Origin: an uncultured Actinomycetes bacterium
Lineage (GTDB): Bacteria > Actinomycetota > Actinomycetes > Nanopelagicales > Nanopelagicaceae
NCBI GenBank assembly: GCA_903845465.1
Contig: CAIMXQ010000149.1
Coordinates: 1 to 13,053, forward strand
Direction: 5' to 3'
Length of the DNA: 13,053 nt
Positions 6,619 to 13,053 of this stretch are shown piece by piece. The notes beneath the pieces were generated by a model. That model saw only the letters and a program-made list of their open reading frames with translations. It had not been told where the DNA came from and did no database searches. The position numbers and the translations under genes were made by a program. The first letter of the stretch is position 1; each line of letters opens with the position of its first letter.

Positions 6619-7572
6619 TTAACCCTTACGACGTGCCTCATCTACTGCATACAACGCGATCGAAGTCGCAACGGATGCGTTGAGTGATTCAGTAGATGCG
6701 CTAATGGGAATAGAGACAATAAGGTCGCACTTTTCGCGGGTTAAGCGAGCAAGGCCTTTACCTTCAGAACCCACGATAACCATGATGTTTTCAGTGGCAA
6801 CCTTCATATCTGCAATAGCTGTATCGGATTCTCCATCAAGGCCCACAACAAAGCAGCCCAACTTCTTTGCTTCATCGATGGTGCGAGCAAGGTTTGTTAC
6901 TTGTGCGATGGGAAGACGTGCTGCAGCACCAGCGGATGATTTCCATGCCGATGCTGTCATGCCAGCTGCGCGACGTTCTGTCATCAAGACACCTGATGCA
7001 CCAAATGCGGCTGCAGATCGAACGATCGCTCCCAAGTTACGTGGATCTGTCACGCCATCGAGGGCCACAAGCAACATCGGCTCCTTCGCGCGTTGAATGA
7101 TCTCTTCAAAAGATGAATATTGGAAAGGTTTAATAGAGAGAATAATTCCTTGGCTATTAGGTGAAATTCCTTCTACTTCTGCACGGTGTGCTTCACGAAT
7201 CTGTAGACCGTGGTTGAGGGCAATCTGCAAGCTCTCGGCAACGCGATCATCGACATCGATGCTGCGTGCAACCAGTAATTCTGTTGCTGGAACAGATTCA
7301 CGTAGTGCTTCAAGAACTGCGTTACGACCTGCAACGATTTCACCGCGCAACCCATCACTCTTTACATATTTACGTGGTGCACTAGCTGTCTTCTTAACTG
7401 CGCTTTTCTCAGCAGCCTTCTTACGCTTTGCAGCTGCGTGATATGGACGATCTTCAGCCTTCGGTGTTGGGCCTTTGCCCTCTAAGCGACGCTTATTATT
7501 TCCACCAGTGCCGGCAGATGGGCCCTTCTTTGATTTACGAACTGCACCGCGAGGTTTTGCATTACCGGCCAT
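6619..7572 (-). CDS. rlmB: 23S rRNA (guanosine-2'-O-)-methyltransferase RlmB (SpoU/TrmH family)
   Basis: A SAM-dependent SPOUT methyltransferase that methylates the ribose of a guanosine in the peptidyl-transferase region of 23S rRNA (G2251 in E. coli numbering, by homology). It has 317 residues. Residues 1-70 are a Lys/Arg/Gly-rich extension containing LEGKGPTPKAEDRP, a segment typical of actinobacterial RlmB and probably RNA-binding. The substrate-binding domain begins at IVAGRNAVLEAL (79-90). The SPOUT domain carries motif 1 DPRNLGAIVRSA (Asn179, Arg185), motif 2 VIVGSEGKGL (Glu270) and motif 3 IPISASTESLNAS (Asn298), which form the knotted SAM pocket. It starts 2 nt after the cysS stop codon, with the Shine-Dalgarno inside the end of cysS, so the two are surely co-transcribed. 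Closely related tRNA TrmH enzymes are less likely given the extension. Confidence 0.93.
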   Translation of the reverse strand: MAGNAKPRGAVRKSKKGPSAGTGGNNKRRLEGKGPTPKAEDRPYHAAAKRKKAAEKSAVKKTASAPRKYVKSDGLRGEIVAGRNAVLEALRESVPATELLVARSIDVDDRVAESLQIALNHGLQIREAHRAEVEGISPNSQGIILSIKPFQYSSFEEIIQRAKEPMLLVALDGVTDPRNLGAIVRSAAAFGASGVLMTERRAAGMTASAWKSSAGAAARLPIAQVTNLARTIDEAKKLGCFVVGLDGESDTAIADMKVATENIMVIVGSEGKGLARLTREKCDLIVSIPISASTESLNASVATSIALYAVDEARRKG

Positions 7573-7574
7573 TG

Positions 7575-8984
7575 TTATTTTCCATCTCTAGAGATTGACC
7601 AACGTGGCCCTTGTGCAGTGTCTTCAATAGTAATTCCTAGTGCTGCAAGCCCATCACGAATCTGATCGGATGCTGCAAAATCTTTTCGTTCACGCGCTGC
7701 CGTGCGCTGTTCGAGAGCCAATTTAATAGTTCCATCCAATGCGGCTGTGAGATCTTCGCCAGCTGATGCTGATGCAAATGCTGGATCAAAGGGATCGCAT
7801 CCAAGGATTTCTAGCGCTCCACGGATCTCGTTGGCTGAGGATTCAATAACAGCGCTATCTCCCGCAGTAATTGCGCTATTTCCTGCGCGCAAAGCTTCAG
7901 AGATAGATGCAAGGGCGGTGGGAACAGCTAAATCATCATTCATCGCATCGGTAAATGCTTGGCTCAATACTGGTGTTGGTTGCGCGCCCAAAATTTCAAC
8001 TGATCGTGTTAAGAATGATTCGATACGACGAAATGCAGTTGCAGATTCTGCGAGTGCCTCATGTGAAAATTCGAGCATCGAGCGGTAATGCGCAGAACCT
8101 AAATACCAGCGCAGTTCAATTCCGCGCACTGATTTCAAGAGCTCGTGCACCTGCAGTGAATTACCCAGTGACTTCGACATCTTCTCGCCAGATGCTGTCA
8201 CCCATGCGTTATGTAACCAACGCTTAGCAAATGCATACCCAGCTGCCTCTGACTGTGCGATCTCGTTCTCGTGGTGAGGGAAGATTAAATCAAGTCCACC
8301 ACCGTGAATATCAAAGCTTTCCCCTAAATATTGATGTGCCATTGCAGAACATTCGAGGTGCCACCCAGGACGACCTGGCCCCCACGGAGTTGGCCATGAA
8401 GGGTCTCCTGGTTTTGCAGCTTTCCATAAGGCAAAATCGCGTGGATCTTTCTTTTTTGAACTAGCAGCATCAACATCCGCTGCCGGTTGCAAATCATCAA
8501 GCTTCTGACGAGAAAGAGTTAAGTACGAAGAAAGTTTGCGGACTTCGAGATAGACATCGCCATTGCCGGGTGCGTATGCAGCGCCCTTTTCAATTAATAC
8601 CTGCATCAGTTCGATCATCTGAGTGACATGTCCTGTTGCGCGTGGTTCATAGGTGGGTGGCAATACATTCAAAGCAGCGTAAGCCTCAGTAAATGCGCGC
8701 TCGTATTTCATGGCAACTGCCCACCAAGGCATATTTTCATGTACTGCCTTATGCAAAATCTTGTCATCAATATCTGTGACGTTACGAATAAAGGTGACGT
8801 TATAGCCAGATTTAGTTAACCAACGGCGCAAGATGTCGAAATTAACGCCAGAACGCACATGGCCGATATGAGGAGGCGCTTGAACGGTTGCACCGCAGAG
8901 ATAGATTCCGACTTCGCCTTTTTTTAAGGGGACAAAGCTAGATGTGGTTCGCGTTAGCGTGTCATATAAAGATAGCGAACTCAT
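7575..8984 (-). CDS. cysS: Cysteinyl-tRNA synthetase
   Basis: Class I aminoacyl-tRNA synthetase that charges tRNA-Cys in the cytoplasm. It has 469 residues, the normal length. The catalytic signatures are HIGH (39-42) and KMSKS (268-272). The zinc ligands that recognise the cysteine thiol are Cys30, Cys212, His237 and Glu241, spaced as in the E. coli enzyme. IRNVTDIDDKIL (66-77) and the segment GRPGWHLECSAMAHQYLGE are standard. A C-terminal helical anticodon-binding region follows (about 310-469). The actinobacterial mycothiol ligase MshC is a paralogue, but it is shorter and lacks the full anticodon domain, so CysS is preferred. The gene sits 9 nt after ispDF and 2 nt before rlmB, in the same order as the ispD-ispF-cysS-rlmB run I recall from other actinobacteria. 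Confidence 0.95.
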   Translation of the reverse strand: MSSLSLYDTLTRTTSSFVPLKKGEVGIYLCGATVQAPPHIGHVRSGVNFDILRRWLTKSGYNVTFIRNVTDIDDKILHKAVHENMPWWAVAMKYERAFTEAYAALNVLPPTYEPRATGHVTQMIELMQVLIEKGAAYAPGNGDVYLEVRKLSSYLTLSRQKLDDLQPAADVDAASSKKKDPRDFALWKAAKPGDPSWPTPWGPGRPGWHLECSAMAHQYLGESFDIHGGGLDLIFPHHENEIAQSEAAGYAFAKRWLHNAWVTASGEKMSKSLGNSLQVHELLKSVRGIELRWYLGSAHYRSMLEFSHEALAESATAFRRIESFLTRSVEILGAQPTPVLSQAFTDAMNDDLAVPTALASISEALRAGNSAITAGDSAVIESSANEIRGALEILGCDPFDPAFASASAGEDLTAALDGTIKLALEQRTAARERKDFAASDQIRDGLAALGITIEDTAQGPRWSISRDGK

Positions 8985-8993
8985 TAGGCAATT

Positions 8994-10112
8994 CTAACGC
9001 TTGATTACTAAAGCAGATGCAATCGCTGCAATGCCTCGGCCTTCGCCTGTTAGGCCCATTCCATCAGTTGTTGTAGCAAGGATTGCAACTTCTGTCCCAC
9101 CGAGCGCCTGCGAAATTGTTGCAATTGCCTCGGCGCGACGAGCACCGATACGTGGACGATTTCCGATGATCTGCACGGATACATGCGATATCGAATATCC
9201 CGCATTGGAAATCAAGACATATGTCTCTTTCAATAACGTCACACCCGATGCGCCCGCATACTCTGGTCGCGATGTTCCGAAGTTACTGCCTAGATCGCCA
9301 AGTCCTGTTGCTGCAAAGAGCGCATCACAGATTGCATGAGCTGCAACATCGCCATCAGAGTGGCCTTCAATGCCAACTTCGTCAGGCCAATGAAGACCTG
9401 CAAGCCAGAGCTGTCTTCCTTCTCCAAATGCATGTGCATCAACGCCCACACCGGTACTAAATGTTGTGCCATCGCCTAAGAATGTAAGTGCTGTTGCGAG
9501 ATCTGAAGGCGTTGTGATTTTGAGAGCTCGTTCTTCACCAGCGATAACACGCACCTTATGGCCCGCATTAAGCGCCAGCGTTGAATCATCTGTGGCATCG
9601 GTTGCACTTTCGTGAATTGATTTCAGTACTGAGCAAGAAAAACCTTGTGGGGTTTGAATGCGACGAAGCGGTGCGCGATCTACTGCGTTGACAACATAAC
9701 CGCCCGCATCAACGTTCTGTAAAGTATCAACGACGGGAAGTGCCGGAACTACAGCAACATCTCCGGCCTTAAGCGCTGCTACAACACTGGCTGCTAATTC
9801 GCGAGTTGCGAGAGCACGTGCTGCATCGTGAACCAGAACAAAATCTGCGCCACTAATTGCCGCAAGACCTGCGCGCACTGAATCAGAACGCGTTGCACCA
9901 CCAGTAACGACAGTGACGGCATCTCCAACGAGTGCGCGAATTTGATCTTCGAAACCTGCGGGCGCTGTCACAACTATCTGATCAACAACGCCAGACAAAC
10001 TAGAGATGGCATGTTCAAGAAGTGTGCGATCACCAAGTTGAATGAGCGCTTTAGGAATTGGCGCACCAAAACGTTCGCCACTACCTGCGGCAGCGACGAT
10101 TGCGGCGATCAT
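8994..10112 (-). CDS. ispDF: Bifunctional IspD/IspF (MEP-pathway cytidylyltransferase and cyclodiphosphate synthase)
   Basis: One 372-residue chain carries two enzymes of the non-mevalonate isoprenoid pathway. Residues 1-215 are IspD, which joins CTP to 2-C-methyl-D-erythritol 4-phosphate: the CTP-binding start is IVAAAGSGERFG (5-16) with Lys21, followed by VHDAAR (94-99), and QTPQGF (153-158). Residues about 219-372 are IspF, which makes the cyclic diphosphate: the metal-binding site is DAH (Asp225, His227) with His259, spaced exactly as in stand-alone IspF, and HSDGDVAAHAICDAL surrounds it. The IspD half is slightly short. The intervening enzyme of the pathway (IspE) is not in the window. 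The gene lies 18 nt after carD and 9 nt before cysS. No clear Shine-Dalgarno precedes the ATG. There is no stop or frameshift between the halves, so the fusion looks genuine. Confidence 0.95.
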   Translation of the reverse strand: MIAAIVAAAGSGERFGAPIPKALIQLGDRTLLEHAISSLSGVVDQIVVTAPAGFEDQIRALVGDAVTVVTGGATRSDSVRAGLAAISGADFVLVHDAARALATRELAASVVAALKAGDVAVVPALPVVDTLQNVDAGGYVVNAVDRAPLRRIQTPQGFSCSVLKSIHESATDATDDSTLALNAGHKVRVIAGEERALKITTPSDLATALTFLGDGTTFSTGVGVDAHAFGEGRQLWLAGLHWPDEVGIEGHSDGDVAAHAICDALFAATGLGDLGSNFGTSRPEYAGASGVTLLKETYVLISNAGYSISHVSVQIIGNRPRIGARRAEAIATISQALGGTEVAILATTTDGMGLTGEGRGIAAIASALVIKR

Positions 10113-10130
10113 GAGATTAGATGAAGAAAT

Positions 10131-10613
10131 TTATGAAGCGAGAACCTCGTCAAGGAGAGTTGCAGCCTTCTCTTCATCTGTGCGCTCGGCAAGTGCGAGC
10201 TCAGAGACGAGAATCTGCTTCGCCTTGGCGAGCATGCGCTTTTCACCGGCAGAGAGTCCACGATCGAGATCGCGACGATAAAGATCGCGCACTACTTCTG
10301 CGACCTTAATGACATCTCCTGATGCAAGCTTTTCGAGGTTTGCCTTATAACGACGTGACCAGTTTGTTGGTTCTTCGGTATATGGCTGACGAAGTACGTT
10401 AAATACGCGATCGAGGCCAGCTGAATCGACAACATCGCGAACGCCAACGAGATCAACATTCTCTGCAGGAACACGAACAGTGAGGTCGCCTTGAGCAACC
10501 TTGAGAACAAGGTAGGTCTTCTCTTCGCCCTTAATTACACGAGTTTCAATTGCCTCGATAAGAGCTGCTCCGTGATGGGGATAAACAACGGTTTCGCCGA
10601 CCTTAAATGACAT
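10131..10613 (-). CDS. carD: CarD/CdnL-family RNA polymerase-binding transcription regulator
   Basis: A global factor that binds the RNA polymerase beta subunit and the upstream edge of the transcription bubble, stabilising open complexes at housekeeping and rRNA promoters. The 160-residue length is that of mycobacterial CarD. The N-terminal Tudor-like polymerase-binding domain (about 1-55) starts FKVGETVVYPHHG. The C-terminal helical DNA-binding domain contains PTNWSRRYKANLEKL, where Trp85 is the wedge residue that enters the minor groove at the bubble. The helical domain ends in an acidic, Ala-rich tail. An excellent ribosome binding site (GAAGGG at 10625-10620, 6 nt before the ATG) supports the start. 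It is the first gene of the leftward operon carD-ispDF-cysS-rlmB-SGNH. Confidence 0.95.
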   Translation of the reverse strand: MSFKVGETVVYPHHGAALIEAIETRVIKGEEKTYLVLKVAQGDLTVRVPAENVDLVGVRDVVDSAGLDRVFNVLRQPYTEEPTNWSRRYKANLEKLASGDVIKVAEVVRDLYRRDLDRGLSAGEKRMLAKAKQILVSELALAERTDEEKAATLLDEVLAS

Positions 10614-10637
10614 GTATTGCCCTTCGTTAGAGGGTCA

Positions 10638-10643
10638 ATTCTA
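10638..10643 (-). promoter_or_regulatory. Probable -10 box of the carD operon
   Basis: TAGAAT on the minus strand lies 24 nt upstream of the carD ATG. It predicts a start near 10631 and a leader of about 17 nt that still contains the GAAGGG ribosome binding site. The sequence 17-18 nt upstream (TTTTCT or GTTTTC) is a poor -35. CarD-type regulators act on promoters of this kind, so autoregulation is possible but not shown here. Confidence 0.5.
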
Positions 10644-10691
10644 CCAGCCATCTCTGACATAGAAAACCCCATTAGAAAGCGCTAAACCAGC

Positions 10692-10712
10692 GTCAAATAA
10701 CGCTAATTTGAC
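10692..10712. promoter_or_regulatory. Inverted repeat, candidate operator between carD and the lipoprotein gene
   Basis: Perfect 7-bp arms, GTCAAAT (10692-10698) and ATTTGAC (10706-10712), are separated by 7 bp. The dyad ends 4 bp before the -10 box of the rightward lipoprotein gene, so a bound protein would cover its -35 position. It is about 50 bp upstream of the carD -10 box. The 21-bp span is about two helical turns, as for dimeric helix-turn-helix regulators. No regulator gene is adjacent and I do not recognise the motif. Confidence 0.45.
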
Positions 10713-10716
10713 ATGC

Positions 10717-10722
10717 GATAAT
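10717..10722 (+). promoter_or_regulatory. -10 box of the lipoprotein gene, probably leaderless
   Basis: GATAAT ends 7 nt before the ATG at 10730, which puts the predicted transcription start on or next to the start codon. There is no Shine-Dalgarno in the intervening ATTCGCC-type sequence. A TTGACA at 10708-10713 is too close to act as the -35 of this box. Confidence 0.55.
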
Positions 10723-10729
10723 TCGCCTT

Positions 10730-11224
10730 ATGCGTCGTCCATATATTAAGAAATCTTCAATTGCATTTATTGCAACGGCCCTTGCTCTCTCACTCACTGC
10801 ATGCGGTGGTGCAGGTCCCGATGCAGCAACACGTTTGATTAAGCGCGTAACAGATGGCAATGAAGCAAGTATAAAAACAGATGGCAACGACCTCTCAATC
10901 ACTAACTTACTTCTTGTTGCAACTGAAGATGGCTCAGCAGTAGTTGTCGGAACAATCGTTAACCACACCTCTACACCTGATGCACTTCTTGGAATTACCG
11001 CAGGCGGAACAACAGCTGCAATTACAGGCGAGCAGAACTTAATTCAAGATAAACCAATCCGTTTTGAAGGGGATTCAGCAAATGCAAAGGCAGTATTTGC
11101 TGGCGTTGGCGCAACTGCTGGACACAACGTAACTTTGACACTTGCATTTGCTCGCGCAGGTGTTGTCACAATTGATGCGATTATCCGCGACAAGCGCGAT
11201 ACCTACGCAAATATTACGAAGTAG
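10730..11224 (+). CDS. Small lipoprotein, resembling PCu(A)C/DUF461 proteins but without copper ligands
   Basis: A 164-residue exported lipoprotein. The signal peptide has a basic start (MRRPYIKK), a hydrophobic core (about 10-21) and the lipobox LTAC, so Cys25 should be lipidated and the protein anchored on the outer face of the cytoplasmic membrane. The mature part is beta-rich. The C-terminal pattern AGHNVTLTLAFARAG (residues about 134-148) resembles the end of PCu(A)C (DUF461) copper chaperones, which in related actinobacteria I recall next to carD. The mature chain has no methionine and only two histidines (in NHTS and GHNV), so the usual Met/His copper site is absent. Copper delivery is therefore not supported. 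It is a single gene, divergent from carD, and abuts gpmA at its end. Export is well supported, function unknown. Confidence 0.82.
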   Translation: MRRPYIKKSSIAFIATALALSLTACGGAGPDAATRLIKRVTDGNEASIKTDGNDLSITNLLLVATEDGSAVVVGTIVNHTSTPDALLGITAGGTTAAITGEQNLIQDKPIRFEGDSANAKAVFAGVGATAGHNVTLTLAFARAGVVTIDAIIRDKRDTYANITK

Positions 11225-11974
11225 TTACTTCTTACCCTGATTCGCCACAGCCGTGATTGCCTCTGCTGCTGCTTGAGGATCTAAGTATTCGCCGCCTGCT
11301 TTTACTGGCTTGAAATCTGCATCCAGTTCGTACAACAGTGGAATACCTGTTGGAATATTGAGGCCCGCAATATCTGCATCGCTAATTCCATCGAGGTGCT
11401 TAACCAAAGCGCGTAGTGAATTACCGTGCGCAGTAACAAGTACTGTCTTGCCAGCTTTGAGATCAGGGATGATGGATTCAGTCCAGTACGGAACCATGCG
11501 AACCACAACATCTTTCAGGCATTCAGTCAACGGCATATCCGCACCTAAATCTGCATAACGCGCATCAGCATCTTGCGAGAATTCAGAGCCCTTTTCAATC
11601 GCAGGAGGCGGGGTGTCATACGAACGACGCCACAACATAAATTGTTCTTCGCCGTAGGCAGCAAGTGTCTGTGCCTTGTCCTTGCCTTGAAGTGCTCCGT
11701 AATGACGTTCATTTAGACGCCATGAACGCTTTACGGGAATCCAATGGCGATCACATGAATCGAGTGCAAGCTGCGATGTGTGGATCGCACGGCGCAATAG
11801 CGATGTGTGAACTACATCTGGCAACAAACCGCGCTCTGCCAATAACTTTCCACCACGTGATGCCTCAGCGATACCTTTTTCAGATAAACGAACATCGACC
11901 CAACCGGTAAAGAGATTGAGGGCGTTCCATTCGGATTCGCCATGGCGCAGAAGGATTAACTTGAAGTTCGACAT
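11225..11974 (-). CDS. gpmA: 2,3-bisphosphoglycerate-dependent phosphoglycerate mutase
   Basis: Interconverts 3- and 2-phosphoglycerate in glycolysis and gluconeogenesis through a phosphohistidine. The 249-residue length is standard. LLRHGESEWN gives the phosphorylated His11 with Arg10. WRLNERHYGALQGKDK (85-100) contains the catalytic Glu89. TAHGNSLRALVKHLDG holds the second histidine, His183. FTGWVDVRLSEKG (22-34) is the usual substrate-loop region. The presence of the GALQG and WRRSYD segments marks a true dPGM rather than a general histidine phosphatase. It is the last gene of the mshA-ybjN-gpmA run, 18 nt after ybjN, with GAGAG as a modest ribosome binding site. Its stop codon abuts that of the convergent lipoprotein gene. 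Confidence 0.95.
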   Translation of the reverse strand: MSNFKLILLRHGESEWNALNLFTGWVDVRLSEKGIAEASRGGKLLAERGLLPDVVHTSLLRRAIHTSQLALDSCDRHWIPVKRSWRLNERHYGALQGKDKAQTLAAYGEEQFMLWRRSYDTPPPAIEKGSEFSQDADARYADLGADMPLTECLKDVVVRMVPYWTESIIPDLKAGKTVLVTAHGNSLRALVKHLDGISDADIAGLNIPTGIPLLYELDADFKPVKAGGEYLDPQAAAEAITAVANQGKK

Positions 11975-11992
11975 AGTGCGAATTCTCTCACA

Positions 11993-12472
11993 TCAGAGGA
12001 GATGTTTGAATGCTTCTAAATTCGCAAGAGATTCTCCGCGACTTACACGCCAAGCCCATTCGCGGCGAATTGCATCTGCAAAGCCAAGTTCCAGAAGCGG
12101 ATTAAATGATGAATCTGAATATTGCAGCACAGAACCAATTAAGCGATCAATCTCGCGAGCATTCACTGCGTCAAGTGGCAAACGCCCGACAAGGTAGATA
12201 TCTCCCAGCTCATTAATTGCAAATGCAACCCCATACATTTGAGCATTCTTTGCCATGCACCACTTATGGACTGCATCTTCATGAGTATCAGGTTTACGGA
12301 TAACAAAAGCATTGATACTCAAAGAATGATCTCCGACAACTAGCGCACAATGAGTCTGTAACTTCTTTTCTCCTGGCAGAGTCACCATAAAGGTGTTCTC
12401 GTCTTTTCGATCAAAATCTAAATCATGTGATTCGAGAAATTCCTCGATAACTTCCCGTGGTTCTAAGGCCAT
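11993..12472 (-). CDS. YbjN domain-containing protein
   Basis: A 159-residue cytoplasmic protein of the YbjN family, which has a fold like type III secretion chaperones and no established biochemical activity in actinobacteria. The core matches the family: a helix (EVIEEFLESHDLDF), strands ending in HCALVVGDHSLSINAFVIRKP, then KNAQMYGVAFAINELGDIYLVGRLPLDAV and a last helix pair with PLLELGF. No signal peptide or membrane segment is seen. The start codon overlaps the mshA stop codon by one base (TAATG), which indicates translational coupling. Its constant place between mshA and gpmA in actinobacteria, as I recall it, hints at a link with thiol or redox metabolism, but the sequence does not show one. 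Confidence 0.85.
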   Translation of the reverse strand: MALEPREVIEEFLESHDLDFDRKDENTFMVTLPGEKKLQTHCALVVGDHSLSINAFVIRKPDTHEDAVHKWCMAKNAQMYGVAFAINELGDIYLVGRLPLDAVNAREIDRLIGSVLQYSDSSFNPLLELGFADAIRREWAWRVSRGESLANLEAFKHLL

Positions 12473-13053
12473 TAACCAATATTTTTCGCAAGAGCTGCGC
12501 GCGCAGTGAGGACGCGATCATAGATATCTAGCGTTCCACGTGATGTTGCATCCCACCCGAAGTGCGATGCATGTTCGACTGCGCCCATCGATAGAAGCAC
12601 ACGACGCTGTGGTTCTTGCAGCAAACGTGCCAATACTGATGACCATGCACGTGGATCGTGGCCATCAACGAGTACACCTGAAATACCATCAGCAACTGCA
12701 GTGCGAAGTCCACCAACGGCTGTTGCAACCACTGGTGTGCCACATGCTTGTGCTTCAAGAGCAACTAAGCCAAAGCTTTCGGAATAACTTGGCACACAGA
12801 CTAAATCAGATGCGCGATACCAATTCGGTAACTCTTCTCGAAGAACAGGAGGTGCAAAGCGCACAACATCTTCGATTCCAAGCCACGTTGTTAGCTCTTT
12901 CAACCGTTCAACTTCTGATTGGTTGGCACCTGATGCTCCACCAATAATGTTGACGATTAACTTGGTGCGCAGATGTGGAGAGTGCGAGACGAGTTCGGCG
13001 ATAGTGCGAATCAATACCTCGGGGCCCTTATGAGGCTGGATGCGCCCAACAAA
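12472..13053 (-). CDS. mshA: D-inositol-3-phosphate glycosyltransferase MshA, C-terminal part (cut by window edge)
   Basis: The first enzyme of mycothiol synthesis, a GT4 glycosyltransferase that adds N-acetylglucosamine from UDP-GlcNAc to inositol 3-phosphate. Only the last 193 residues are in the window; the frame stays open to 13053 and begins FVGRIQPHKGPEVL, the hinge into the nucleotide-sugar-binding domain, with the conserved Arg4 and Lys9 of the fragment. The donor-binding segment PSYSESFGLVALEAQACGTPVVA carries the two glutamates of the GT4 E-x7-E motif (fragment residues 92 and 100). FGLVALEAQACGTPVV, the preceding NIIGGASG and the RIQPHKGP entry favour MshA over other GT4 enzymes, as do the ybjN and gpmA neighbours. 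A TTG at 13014 is internal and not the start. The missing N-terminal half would hold the acceptor site. Confidence 0.9.
   Translation of the reverse strand, partial: FVGRIQPHKGPEVLIRTIAELVSHSPHLRTKLIVNIIGGASGANQSEVERLKELTTWLGIEDVVRFAPPVLREELPNWYRASDLVCVPSYSESFGLVALEAQACGTPVVATAVGGLRTAVADGISGVLVDGHDPRAWSSVLARLLQEPQRRVLLSMGAVEHASHFGWDATSRGTLDIYDRVLTARAALAKNIG

Noticed and set aside
6680..7096. Open frame antisense to rlmB (138 codons)
   Set aside because: It mirrors the well-supported RlmB SPOUT domain, has no family resemblance, and is not preceded by a clear promoter or ribosome binding site.
7575..8984. Could the CysS-like gene be MshC, the mycothiol cysteine ligase, given mshA nearby?
   Set aside because: The 469-residue length, complete C-terminal anticodon-binding region and placement between ispDF and rlmB all fit CysS.
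11218..11231. GAAGTA/TACTTC inverted repeat over the lipoprotein and gpmA stop codons as a terminator
   Set aside because: The loop would be only 2 nt and there is no T-run. Two Lys-stop ends facing each other produce the symmetry.
12472..13014. A 180-residue protein starting at TTG 13014
   Set aside because: The frame stays open upstream to the window edge and encodes the conserved VGRIQPHKGP segment, so this is the interior of mshA.
1..13053. Mobile elements, CRISPR arrays, defence systems or prophage genes
   Set aside because: No transposase, integrase, regularly spaced repeat, toxin-antitoxin pair or phage structural gene was seen; the identified genes are mostly housekeeping or metabolic.

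Overview
The window reads as a compact chromosomal segment of a free-living actinobacterium. The markers are a CarD/CdnL transcription factor, a mycothiol glycosyltransferase (MshA) followed by a YbjN protein and phosphoglycerate mutase, and an RlmB with the basic N-terminal extension typical of actinobacteria. Base composition looks moderate rather than high in GC, genes are packed with almost no spacers, and some starts look leaderless. This combination resembles streamlined freshwater actinobacteria of the acI / Nanopelagicales type. That placement is an inference from gene content, not the result of a search.

Left block (1-2726). The first 65 bases hold the start of a leftward Rossmann-fold NAD(P)-binding protein. 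It is separated by only 23 bp from a rightward pair, a type II NADH dehydrogenase and an alpha/beta hydrolase. The pair runs head-on, with no spacer, into a leftward beta-carbonic anhydrase. A tRNA-Thr(UGU) gene lies 34 nt upstream of the anhydrase on the same strand.

Middle block (2741-10643). A lone LacZ-type beta-galactosidase (GH2, 1002 aa) runs right and overlaps by 4 nt the end of a long leftward operon: carD, ispDF (fused), cysS, rlmB and an SGNH/GDSL hydrolase. The operon joins a transcription factor, isoprenoid (MEP pathway) synthesis, tRNA charging and rRNA methylation.

Right block (10692-13053). Divergent from carD is a small lipoprotein gene with an operator-like inverted repeat and a leaderless-type -10 box. 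It meets, with no spacer, the leftward run mshA (cut by the window edge), ybjN and gpmA, which links mycothiol synthesis with glycolysis.

No insertion sequence, CRISPR array, prophage, rRNA gene or convincing intrinsic terminator is visible, and no stretch longer than 300 bases lacks a gene. I found no clearly new biological system. The best leads are small-scale: overlapping divergent -10 boxes at the left end, a possible tRNA-mRNA transcript whose ribosome binding site can pair, a dyad beside the lipoprotein promoter, and a PCu(A)C-like lipoprotein lacking copper ligands.
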